Below the pieces are notes generated by a model. The model was not told the origin of the DNA. It saw nothing but the letters and a program-made list of their open reading frames with translations, and made no database searches. Source: Fulvivirga sp. (GTDB lineage Bacteria; Bacteroidota; Bacteroidia; Cytophagales; Cyclobacteriaceae). From it: a stretch of 38,897 nt of DNA. The stretch's first letter is position 1. Every line of letters begins with the position of its first letter. Shown here one piece after another: positions 8,116 through 15,009 of the stretch. Made by a program: the position numbers and the translations under genes. Location: NCBI GenBank assembly GCA_028280565.1, contig JANQLQ010000270.1, positions 1 to 38,897 on the forward strand, written 5' to 3'.

Positions 8116-9240
8116 TTATTCCACACAGAAGTTAAAGTAGTAGCTGCCTGGCTGACGAGCAAAAGGTACCCCGAAGCCCCATGCTTTGTCTGAGATATCT
8201 TTGCACCGTATTTCCATGACAATACCGGTAACTTGGTAGTCTGGCTGGCTGTAGGCGCCTACGTTGAAAGTTCCTGTGGCAGGATTTTTATTATCATCTA
8301 TAGGTCCTTTGTGCAGGATGACAAATTCTTTGTCGCCACAGTGCTCTGGCTTAAACCCAACACCTTCGTCTTCGGCATCTTCCACGATCCGATCAACGAT
8401 CGCAGGGTCAAACACTCCTTGTATCCTAGCTCCCGAAGGTCCGGGCACTGCTGTAGTTTCGATGAGTTCCCAAATGGCCATCTGGATATCCGCCCCATCG
8501 GCATCAGGACCCCAGCGGGACGGGTCTTGGTTAATGATCCAATTGATAAGTTCTATTTTATTTGCGTCGTCAACTACCTCTTTTACCGTGGCCCGGTTGG
8601 TAGACAGCGAGCTGTAGATCATAAGGGTATTGTGGTCAACCGCATCGTTTTGATTTTGATCGCCTTGCAAACAAAACGCGGGATACTCGCCGTCAAATGA
8701 ACCTGCCCCCGCTAATGTTACTTTGAAATAACTTGGGTCGCCGGCGTTGTGAGTACGCAGAATGCTTGTCCTCACGGAATCCGAAGGCAAATCCTCTCGC
8801 TCACTAAAATCTGCCAGCGCAGCTATGAAGAGGTCCCCCTGGAAATTTTCAATTCCTCCCGTGATGACACTCAAAACCACCCTGCCTAAAGAAGTATTCT
8901 TCTGCTTAAAGGTAAAATGCGCGGTGTTAGGAATACCGTTGTTTTGGGGTATATCCTTAAAAGAAGTTTCAATGTCGTAAATAATGGATTTATACAAGAG
9001 ATCTTCCCGGTCATTATCATAATCAATTTCAATGATCCCTCCAAAACCACTGGAAGGTATGAACGTGACATCTATATCACCGATCTCATTCTCACCCGGT
9101 AATACAAGCGGAGTACTACCAGACCTTTCGCTACAGTCATTAATAAAGAATACGTCGGCCGGAGGTTGATTGTCATCATCATCTTCACAACTCCAAAAAA
9201 AGCCAACGAGAGCAAGGATCAACACATAACATCTTCTCAT
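8116..9240 (-). CDS. Surface lipoprotein with putative Cys-Gln thioester domain (TED-like)
   Basis: A 374-residue predicted lipoprotein. The N-terminus has a hydrophobic signal segment ending in FFWSC, with C18 as the lipidation site. It is followed directly by EDDDD, which resembles the acidic lipoprotein export signals that send Bacteroidota lipoproteins to the cell surface. The central part has the two hallmark motifs of thioester domains known from Gram-positive adhesins: an aromatic-Cys-hydrophobic motif (PAFCLQG, C190) and a hydrophobic-Gln-x-x-hydrophobic-Trp motif (IQMAIW, Q253). In the known family that Cys and Gln form an internal thioester that can bond covalently to host or surface amines. 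Family membership is inferred from motifs only. The ATG at 9240 is chosen over an upstream TTG at 9267. A TAnnTTTG element lies 25 bp upstream, suggesting single-gene transcription. Confidence 0.72.
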   Translation of the reverse strand: MRRCYVLILALVGFFWSCEDDDDNQPPADVFFINDCSERSGSTPLVLPGENEIGDIDVTFIPSSGFGGIIEIDYDNDREDLLYKSIIYDIETSFKDIPQNNGIPNTAHFTFKQKNTSLGRVVLSVITGGIENFQGDLFIAALADFSEREDLPSDSVRTSILRTHNAGDPSYFKVTLAGAGSFDGEYPAFCLQGDQNQNDAVDHNTLMIYSSLSTNRATVKEVVDDANKIELINWIINQDPSRWGPDADGADIQMAIWELIETTAVPGPSGARIQGVFDPAIVDRIVEDAEDEGVGFKPEHCGDKEFVILHKGPIDDNKNPATGTFNVGAYSQPDYQVTGIVMEIRCKDISDKAWGFGVPFARQPGSYYFNFCVE

Positions 9241-9264
9241 GATAATGGAGTTTTTAAGGAGTTT

Positions 9265-9272
9265 CAAAAGTA
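9265..9272 (-). promoter_or_regulatory. Candidate Bacteroidota -7 element for the thioester lipoprotein gene
   Basis: On the minus strand the sequence reads TACTTTTG, an exact match to TAnnTTTG, with 24 bases between it and the ATG at 9240. No good TTG element at the usual -33 distance was found, so support is partial. Confidence 0.4.
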
Positions 9273-9433
9273 GTAAAAGCCCTATAAATCATTGTTTTAC
9301 AAATATTATCATATCATTAATTCTAGATAACTCCAGGAATTACTTGCCTAGGTTTAAGGCAGTGTTAAGTCAAGTTTAAATCACGTGTAGTGATTTATAT
9401 GATGAGGAATTTTACAGGTCGGGCAGCCCTGGA

Positions 9434-9478
9434 GGCAAAGGGCAATCTACAACTGTATGTTACCTATTGCCCTTTGCC
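9434..9478 (-). terminator. Strong inverted repeat downstream of the PP-loop gene
   Basis: Perfect 13-bp arms GGCAAAGGGCAAT (9434-9446) and ATTGCCCTTTGCC (9466-9478) with a 19-base loop. It lies about 60 bp past the stop of the minus-strand PP-loop gene. There is no T-tract, so it may end or stabilise the transcript rather than being a classical intrinsic terminator. Confidence 0.4.
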
Positions 9479-9540
9479 GACCGCCAACTCCCAAAGCAAG
9501 GGTACTGGAAAGAAAACATCAAAATATGCGTAACAACACA

Positions 9541-10725
9541 CTAAGTGGTAATGGAACGCAACACTTTTTTTAGACCTTTTACCCACCCGGAGGAACGAGA
9601 TTTTGTAATCCTAGGCCCAATGATCGATTGTATTAAGCGGTTTAACAGGATGTTAATATTCAAGTACTTAAAGAGCATTCTTTGCTTCGAATGCTTGCTT
9701 CCGAAATTTCTTAATCTTTCGTAATCTAGGATCTCTTGTTTCCGGAAAGCGACAATGCCTAATATCTTACGCTTCGAAAGGGCCTTGTCTGTAAAGGTAT
9801 CGGGCACCTGCTTGTTCAAAGCGGCATAACACAGCTTCGTGCGAATGCATTTTTCGCAGTTTCCACAGTTATGATAGTAATGTTCGGTACATACCCTTAT
9901 GTTTTCGTTAAACGTATTCCATTGAGACAATAGGTCAATTTTTTCTAGACGGGAATACCCTCCCCCATAATTTATCACTTTGAAGCTATCGGACGACAAA
10001 AGCGGGTCTGAAAGGGGGTTAGACCCCCAAGGGAACCTCAGGTAATCATAAGGATGGCTGCTGCCCAAAATTCCCATGTTGAACTTATTACCAAACAGCG
10101 ACATGCAAGAAATTATAGCCGACGCATGGATATCGTCCCAGGCCCCGAATTCCTTTAAATTCGTGCGTAGGGTGACCAGGGGCACCTGTAATTCGTGGGT
10201 GACCTTACGAATTTCGTCGGTAGATGAGTCGAAGAGTCTTTTTTCGGATAAGGGGATATCGAAACCATGGACAAAAATAGCTGAGCGGATAGGGTAGGGC
10301 AGGTAACTCTTTGTTGTTTTCAAAAGATTCATATACAGCGTAAACGAGCTATCTACGCCACCTGTAAATGTACTTATAGCGGCGTCATCCACTGGCCTGC
10401 CCGGGCTGTTTTCTATGTCACCTTCTATATGGACCACGTTATAGCGGCTGGGTTTCCATTTTGACCACGCTCGTTGAAATTCTTCTAAATTCCGTACTAA
10501 TGATCCTGAAAGCTTTAGACCCGGGATTTCGATGTTTTTATTGGCCTCCATGGCTAAAAATAGGATGGCTCTCACGTACGGGTCAGCAGATTGGGTTAGA
10601 TATGATTCGAATTTTTTGGGTACCTCGTACCATAATAGCCTTTCCTTTTGCCCTGACGTGATACTCACCACCACTTTAATCGCAGACTTGGTCTCTTCTC
10701 TCTGGATGTTTAGGCGGATGGACAT
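9541..10725 (-). CDS. QueC-like PP-loop ATPase superfamily protein
   Basis: A 394-residue protein with a pyrophosphate-loop ATPase signature FTGGVDSS (residues 120-127). A downstream zinc-type cluster C279-x7-C287-x2-C290-x2-C293 (CGNCEKC) is nearly identical in spacing to that of 7-cyano-7-deazaguanine synthase QueC. The protein is much longer than QueC (about 230 residues), with about 115 residues before the P-loop and about 95 after the cysteines, so it is unlikely to be a housekeeping QueC. PP-loop enzymes activate a carboxyl or carbonyl by adenylation and then add ammonia or sulfur. In a glycan locus, amidation of a sugar is one possibility (compare the amidotransferase WbpG, also a PP-loop enzyme). 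It follows the membrane phosphatase-like gene by 25 bp on the same strand. The substrate is unknown. Confidence 0.7.
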   Translation of the reverse strand: MSIRLNIQREETKSAIKVVVSITSGQKERLLWYEVPKKFESYLTQSADPYVRAILFLAMEANKNIEIPGLKLSGSLVRNLEEFQRAWSKWKPSRYNVVHIEGDIENSPGRPVDDAAISTFTGGVDSSFTLYMNLLKTTKSYLPYPIRSAIFVHGFDIPLSEKRLFDSSTDEIRKVTHELQVPLVTLRTNLKEFGAWDDIHASAIISCMSLFGNKFNMGILGSSHPYDYLRFPWGSNPLSDPLLSSDSFKVINYGGGYSRLEKIDLLSQWNTFNENIRVCTEHYYHNCGNCEKCIRTKLCYAALNKQVPDTFTDKALSKRKILGIVAFRKQEILDYERLRNFGSKHSKQRMLFKYLNINILLNRLIQSIIGPRITKSRSSGWVKGLKKVLRSITT

Positions 10726-10750
10726 TAACGCGATACTTTCCGGGTGAAAT

Positions 10751-11794
10751 TCACTTTTTGTTCGTTATAGAATAATACCCTTTTATGGGATAGTGATCAG
10801 AATACTTCACATTGCCCGTAGAGAATTTAGTGAAAGTAAAGAAGTCATCCGCGAATTGATTATCAATACGAAGGAAGGGAAGCGTTTTGTTATAGGTAAA
10901 CCCAAAACCATGACCGGCTTGTTCAAAGCCATTGGCCATCTGGGTTCTCAGTTTAAAATAAGTATAACTGTAGGGCACATCATTCAGGTCGCCACAAACA
11001 ATGACGGGATACGGGGAATTTTCAATATGATCCATAGTACGCCGGACTTGGTAAGAACGCATGATAAACCCTTGCTTAAGTTTGTTTTTAAAACGTCTAA
11101 AAAAAACTAATACATCATCGTATGTTTCCAGTGGGGGAATACCATTGGTTAGACCCATGGATTTAAGGTGTACATTATAAACCCTAATTGTATCTTTTGC
11201 AACAGTTAGGTCAGCAAAGATGACACCATTATGGGTATACGTATTGGAGATCACCGTCCCGGAGTTTATGATCCTGTACTTGGAAAAGATGGCTATGCCA
11301 TGGGTGTTGTTCTTTTTAGGGGAATAATTAGCGATATAATGATACCCGTTTTTTCTCCTGATCGCCTCGGTGGTGTTCACTCCTGCGGAATCTATGCTCA
11401 TAAATTCTTGGAAGCACTTTATGCCTGCATCGTCCTCTACCACCCAGCGGAGCATGTCTTTGGAAAGACCATCCACACCCTCGGCGGAGTGTAAAAAGCT
11501 GTGAACGTTGTAGCTCAGGATGGAGAAATCATAGTTGTTTGCTGATTTTGGAAGGTTTAATGCCCAGGTCATATTGATAAAGGGTATCCCAAGCAAGAGT
11601 ACAAACGAGGTGACCAGGTATCGCTTATCCCTTTTGAGAATATAATAAAACGTGAGGATCAAATTCAAGGCTAAAAAGAAGGGAATAAGGAAACAAATAA
11701 CACCTGCTATCCACAAGATCTCGGGCGAGATAAATACACAAGTATAGGTGATGATAGAAACTAATGTCGTGAATATGAACAGTATTATCTGCAT
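10751..11794 (-). CDS. Membrane-anchored endonuclease/exonuclease/phosphatase (EEP) family protein
   Basis: A 347-residue protein with three hydrophobic segments in the first 80 residues (about 2-22, 28-52 and 60-78), followed by an EEP-fold domain. Visible motifs are SYNVHSF (about 94-100), CFQEF (about 135), NVHLKS, the acidic/Asn motif CGDLNDVP and the C-terminal SDHYPI, which supplies the catalytic Asp-His pair in this superfamily. Metal-dependent hydrolysis of a phosphodiester is expected, but the superfamily includes DNases, sphingomyelinases and inositol phosphatases. The catalytic domain would face the periplasm if the third helix exits outward. Similar membrane EEP proteins are common in Bacteroidota and their substrates are generally unknown. 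A TAnnTTTG element lies 21 bp upstream. It is likely co-transcribed with the PP-loop gene. Confidence 0.85.
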   Translation of the reverse strand: MQIILFIFTTLVSIITYTCVFISPEILWIAGVICFLIPFFLALNLILTFYYILKRDKRYLVTSFVLLLGIPFINMTWALNLPKSANNYDFSILSYNVHSFLHSAEGVDGLSKDMLRWVVEDDAGIKCFQEFMSIDSAGVNTTEAIRRKNGYHYIANYSPKKNNTHGIAIFSKYRIINSGTVISNTYTHNGVIFADLTVAKDTIRVYNVHLKSMGLTNGIPPLETYDDVLVFFRRFKNKLKQGFIMRSYQVRRTMDHIENSPYPVIVCGDLNDVPYSYTYFKLRTQMANGFEQAGHGFGFTYNKTLPFLRIDNQFADDFFTFTKFSTGNVKYSDHYPIKGYYSITNKK

Positions 11795-11815
11795 CCGGGA
11801 CCACCTTTAGGTATC

Positions 11816-11823
11816 CAAATTTA
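11816..11823 (-). promoter_or_regulatory. Candidate -7 element for the EEP/PP-loop operon
   Basis: Reads TAAATTTG on the minus strand, matching TAnnTTTG, 21 bases before the ATG at 11794. A CAAA (TTTG on the minus strand) occurs at 11838-11841, but the 14-base spacing is shorter than usual. Confidence 0.4.
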
Positions 11824-12084
11824 TAAGAATAGTTTGGCAAACTCGGGTGAGTAGTAAAGAGTTACCGCGAGTAACAAACAATTCATTTTCATGCAATGAT
11901 TTATTAATATTCACCCGCCCGCCCGATACTTTATGGTCCTTGTATGCAGGGCTGAAAAATGGTTTTGTAATGGTCATCCCGAAATAAAAAAGGCAGGTTG
12001 CCCCTGGCAGAATATCCCACTGGAGAGTCTTCTATTCATAATAAATCCATAATCTTAATTTCCAAGCAATAAGTGATTTTATAT

Positions 12085-12092
12085 TATTTTTG
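12085..12092 (+). promoter_or_regulatory. Candidate -7 element for the GT-A gene
   Basis: TATTTTTG matches TAnnTTTG and is 19 bases before the ATG at 12112. The local sequence is AT-rich and no TTG was found at -33, so the match could be by chance. Confidence 0.33.
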
Positions 12093-12111
12093 ATCGATCT
12101 CAAATAAGGCT

Positions 12112-13044
12112 ATGGACGCGTATTTTGACATACCTATACTATTCATGACATTTAATCGTCCTGCCGAAACACGGGCGGTTCTTGAAGTGATCAAAGCGGT
12201 GCGGCCCACGTCTTTGTTCATTTCTTCTGATGGGCCAAGAGCGGGCCGGGCGGATGATGTGCAAAGCGTTGAAGAAGTTCGCAGTGTGCTTACCGAGATC
12301 GACTGGGACTGCGAGGTAAAGACATTGTTCCATGAAGCCAATGTAGGATGTAAACGAGCAGGGATTAACGCCATCAGCTGGTTTTTTGAACAGGTAGAAT
12401 ACGGGATCATCCTGGAGGACGATTGCCTCCCTTCCAAGAGTTTTTTCTACTATTGCAAGGAGGTGCTCGAAAGGTATCGTGACGATAATCGAGTGGTCCA
12501 TATCAATGGGAACAATTTCGATACACACCAGCATATGCCCTCAGATTATTCGTACCATTTCACGTACTTCCCGCAGGTCTGGGGCTGGGCTACTTGGAGA
12601 AGGGCCTGGAAGAGATTTGATGAATCTATGTCGCCCTTTGATGCGTTTGACGATTACTTGTATTTTAAACATGCAGGCTTGTCCGAGCGTGATTATGCCA
12701 ACATCCGGAGAAAGTGGCACAATGCGAAATTCCGGGATTTTGAAGTATGGGATTACCAATGGCACTTTATTAACTTACTCGAGGGAGGACTGGTGGTCTC
12801 ACCACTGAAAAACCTTATTTCGAATGTAGGGTTTGGAGAGAAGGCTACCCATACGGCGGATTCTTATTCCCTGAAGCAAAACTTGGCTAGGAACGAGTTG
12901 GAATTCCCCCTAAAACACCCACCATGCCTGTTCGTAGACGAGAAACTTAACCAGCATTACATAAATATGATGGTTACGGAGCCCGTAACCTTTAAGTTGA
13001 AACGGAAACTCCGGGAATACCGGTCAAAAATAGCCGGCATGTAA
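12112..13044 (+). CDS. Glycosyltransferase, GT-A nucleotide-diphospho-sugar transferase type
   Basis: A 310-residue GT-A fold protein. The N-terminal IPILFMTFNRPAET, then FISSDGPRAG (about 36-45) and the metal-binding IILEDDCLPSKSF segment (about 103-115) are those of the nucleotide-diphospho-sugar transferase group often found in Bacteroidota glycan loci. HFTYFPQVWGWATWRRAW followed by the DYQWHF region is typical of this group's C-terminal half. It is a soluble protein and probably transfers a sugar onto a lipid-linked acceptor at the membrane. It is monocistronic: the next genes on both sides run on the minus strand. Donor sugar cannot be assigned. Confidence 0.85.
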   Translation: MDAYFDIPILFMTFNRPAETRAVLEVIKAVRPTSLFISSDGPRAGRADDVQSVEEVRSVLTEIDWDCEVKTLFHEANVGCKRAGINAISWFFEQVEYGIILEDDCLPSKSFFYYCKEVLERYRDDNRVVHINGNNFDTHQHMPSDYSYHFTYFPQVWGWATWRRAWKRFDESMSPFDAFDDYLYFKHAGLSERDYANIRRKWHNAKFRDFEVWDYQWHFINLLEGGLVVSPLKNLISNVGFGEKATHTADSYSLKQNLARNELEFPLKHPPCLFVDEKLNQHYINMMVTEPVTFKLKRKLREYRSKIAGM

Positions 13045-13138
13045 CGTTTCCGGGCCAGGTACTTTCTTATCCCGGGCTCAATGCAGTTAAGTTACGGGCG
13101 TCCTTTAAGACTAGCTTTGATCGTAGGACACCATACTG

Positions 13139-13407
13139 GTCGTAGGTTAAGCGTAGCGGTCCTAAGACCTACGATGGAGTAGAGCGTCCGCTCGATCTGT
13201 CTCGTCAATGACGTCTTTTCAAAAAGGATTGGATCATTCTTCCAACAACGAGTCTACCGCGAAAAACAGACGTCATGAAAATTTAACAGGATGATTGATT
13301 TGGAATTAATGTAGCAGCCTCCCTGCTTTTAAGTGTACGATCCAAGGTCATTTACGAGCGGACGCTCTTTCCATTAATTAAGTCGTAGGTTAAGCGTAGC
13401 GGTCCTA
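13139..13407. repeat. 26-bp direct repeats flanking nested inverted repeats
   Basis: A 26-bp sequence (begins GTCGTAGGTTAAGCG, ends GCGGTCCTA) is perfectly repeated at 13139-13164 and 13382-13407. Between the copies are two nested inverted repeats: GAGCGTCCGCTCG (13182-13194) with CGAGCGGACGCTC (13355-13367), and ATGACGTCT (13208-13216) with AGACGTCAT (13268-13276). Each 26-bp copy also starts a small hairpin with the following bases. The arrangement resembles a small mobile element of MITE type, but no transposase or clear target duplication is seen. Confidence 0.7.
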
Positions 13408-13460
13408 CGACTAGGATGGTGAGCCCGTTGGTCATCAAAAACGAAAAAACCCCTCTTTAT

Positions 13461-13687
13461 CGTCATTCCTGCCGGCCTTGCCGGGTGAGCGATGTGCGAG
13501 AGCAGGAATCTGCTGTGTCGTTGAACGTGAACCTTTTTTTTGAATGTACTGGGTTTTCGTTTCACGACTTCACAGATTCCTTGTCACGCCTAGCCCAACG
13601 CACAAGCTGCAAGGAATGACGCTGTTGGAAAGTAAGGATGACGGTACTTAGTATGGGTTTGGATGGATTTAGAACAGGATATGGATC
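13461..13687. repeat. Dispersed palindromic repeat family F1, copy B (best preserved)
   Basis: The 161-bp core 13461-13621 begins CGTCATTCCTGC and ends GCAAGGAATGACG, i.e. has inverted ends. A second inverted pair lies inside (GGAATCTGC and ACAGATTCC). The tail to 13687 is shared with copy A. Other copies are at 7750-7967, 20814-20974 and, in part, 24441-24505. Confidence 0.8.
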
Positions 13688-13715
13688 ACCCATCCTTTAC
13701 AACTCGCTGGCAATA

Positions 13716-13762
13716 GGATGTCTCCCCTCCATACGCCACTTGAATTTTCAATGATGCCCTAC
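13716..13762. repeat. Dispersed repeat family F3, copy 2, overlapping a gene end
   Basis: GGATGTCTCCCCTCCATACG and the following CCACTTGAATTTTCAATGATGCCCTA closely match bases 54-100, and partly 29452-29485. The match runs about 15 bp into the end of the GT4 coding sequence (stop at 13748), so the repeat appears to supply that gene's stop codon and last residues. Confidence 0.7.
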
Positions 13763-14998
13763 TTGGCTACCCTCGGCGAGCTGGCGGTAGTAACGATTGA
13801 TGATTTTTGATTTCTCATGCCAGGTGAACTTCTTGGCGTACGTGAAACTATGCTGGCCTAGTTCATTTCGCAGGGTTTCATTACTGTAGAGCTCCTGCAT
13901 GGCATCCTTTATCGCGGATAGGGTGTTTTCCAAAGTGGTCACGTCAATTTTGATCGCGCAATCTGCCGGGATGAAGGTTTTAGCGCCATGCAAGTTCAAG
14001 ATGATCATAGGAAGCCCGAACGACATGGCTTCAATGAATTGAGCCGCCAGTGACTCGCGAAGACTACAAAAAATAAAGGCATCATGCGAGGCATAAGCTT
14101 CCCGTACTTCGGTGAGAGGCCTTTTTCCCAGCCAGTTTACTCTTTGTTCTATCCCTAATTCTTTTAACCAGCCCGGTACCCGGCTTCCTAGCACGCCATC
14201 CCCAATGATCGTTAATTCTATGGGTAGCTGGGGATCGAGCTGTGCAAAAGCCTCTAACACTACCCTAAGGCCTTTACGAGGAATTATACGGCCTACCCAT
14301 AATAGCCGGAAGGTCTCCTTCCTAGCTCTCACCGGGATCACTCCCGGCCCAAAATCATCCGCGAGGGTCACACAAGGGGCATAGGATATGTTTTTAGCGC
14401 CATACCTTTTGGCCAGGTCATAGGTGTCACCGTTGTTGACCAAGACCAGGTCTGCTTTTTTCAAGTTCTTGGCACCGATTTTCCAAATATTCAGGAAGAA
14501 ATACCCTATCCAGTCCCGTACCTTTTCTAGTGCCCACCAACTGTAGAAATACTTTTTAAATATCCTGGGCGACCTCTGGCCTCCCCCCACAGGCCCGAAG
14601 ATCATGCGCTTTTTAAGCTTCCATAAGAATGAACCTTGCTGCAGGCTGGCGTAAGTCGCATGGTGCACAAGATCGAAATCAATGTGCCGGGTTAATTTTT
14701 TCGCCTTTCTAAAGGCGATGTATTGCCATGCGGTGTAATGAAAGTACAAGCCGATCATGGTTGACTTCTCCTTCCATTTTAACAGCCAGGCATAGGTATC
14801 AACGTATACAATATGTAACCTGGATCGCTGTCCGGGGGGAAGTTTTTCCAGGTTTTTTTCTATACCTTCTTTGCCTTCCGATGTGGTCAGGCACCAAATG
14901 GAATAATCATTTTGAAGATTGCTAGCGTACTTCCAGCCATTTCCAAACTCGCCACCCCGTGTAGGATCGCAGGCGTATGCAGAAACTAAAATATTCAT
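13748..14998 (-). CDS. Glycosyltransferase family 4 protein
   Basis: A 416-residue GT-B transferase. The N-terminus NILVSAYACDPTRGGEFGNG is characteristic of GT4 proteins with an initial SAYACDP motif. The donor half shows FRLLWVGRIIPRKGL (about 238-252), LTIIGDG and FCSLRESLAAQFIEAMSFG, the last holding the family's conserved acidic pair. It is predicted to be cytoplasmic and membrane-associated. It starts 11 bp after the subtilase gene stops and is the last gene of the 18483-13748 operon. Its last few residues fall within repeat F3, so the original C-terminus may have been altered by a repeat insertion. The remainder of the protein is of normal length. Confidence 0.9.
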   Translation of the reverse strand: MNILVSAYACDPTRGGEFGNGWKYASNLQNDYSIWCLTTSEGKEGIEKNLEKLPPGQRSRLHIVYVDTYAWLLKWKEKSTMIGLYFHYTAWQYIAFRKAKKLTRHIDFDLVHHATYASLQQGSFLWKLKKRMIFGPVGGGQRSPRIFKKYFYSWWALEKVRDWIGYFFLNIWKIGAKNLKKADLVLVNNGDTYDLAKRYGAKNISYAPCVTLADDFGPGVIPVRARKETFRLLWVGRIIPRKGLRVVLEAFAQLDPQLPIELTIIGDGVLGSRVPGWLKELGIEQRVNWLGKRPLTEVREAYASHDAFIFCSLRESLAAQFIEAMSFGLPMIILNLHGAKTFIPADCAIKIDVTTLENTLSAIKDAMQELYSNETLRNELGQHSFTYAKKFTWHEKSKIINRYYRQLAEGSQVGHH

Positions 14999-15009
14999 CT
15001 ACCGGCACA

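Larger units (their letters stand above)
9241..9540. other. Intergenic region with promoter element and large inverted repeat
   Basis: No gene. It contains a candidate -7 element for the lipoprotein gene (9265-9272, minus strand) and a 13-bp perfect inverted repeat (9434-9478) that is downstream of the 9541-11794 minus-strand genes. Confidence 0.6.
11795..12111. other. Divergent intergenic region
   Basis: No gene. It contains exact TAnnTTTG matches next to both flanking genes: TAAATTTG on the minus strand at 11816-11823 and TATTTTTG on the plus strand at 12085-12092. Nothing else recognised. Confidence 0.5.
13045..13747. other. Gene-free region packed with repeats
   Basis: No gene called. 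It holds a nested inverted-repeat structure (13139-13407), a full copy of the F1 repeat with tail (13461-13687), and a copy of the F3 repeat (13716-13762) that runs into the 3' end of the GT4 gene. Short reading frames at 13374-13619 lie in the F1 repeat. Confidence 0.7.

Noticed and set aside
9541-10725. Housekeeping queC
   Set aside because: The motifs are QueC-like, but the protein is far longer than QueC, no other queuosine gene is nearby and the context is a glycan locus.
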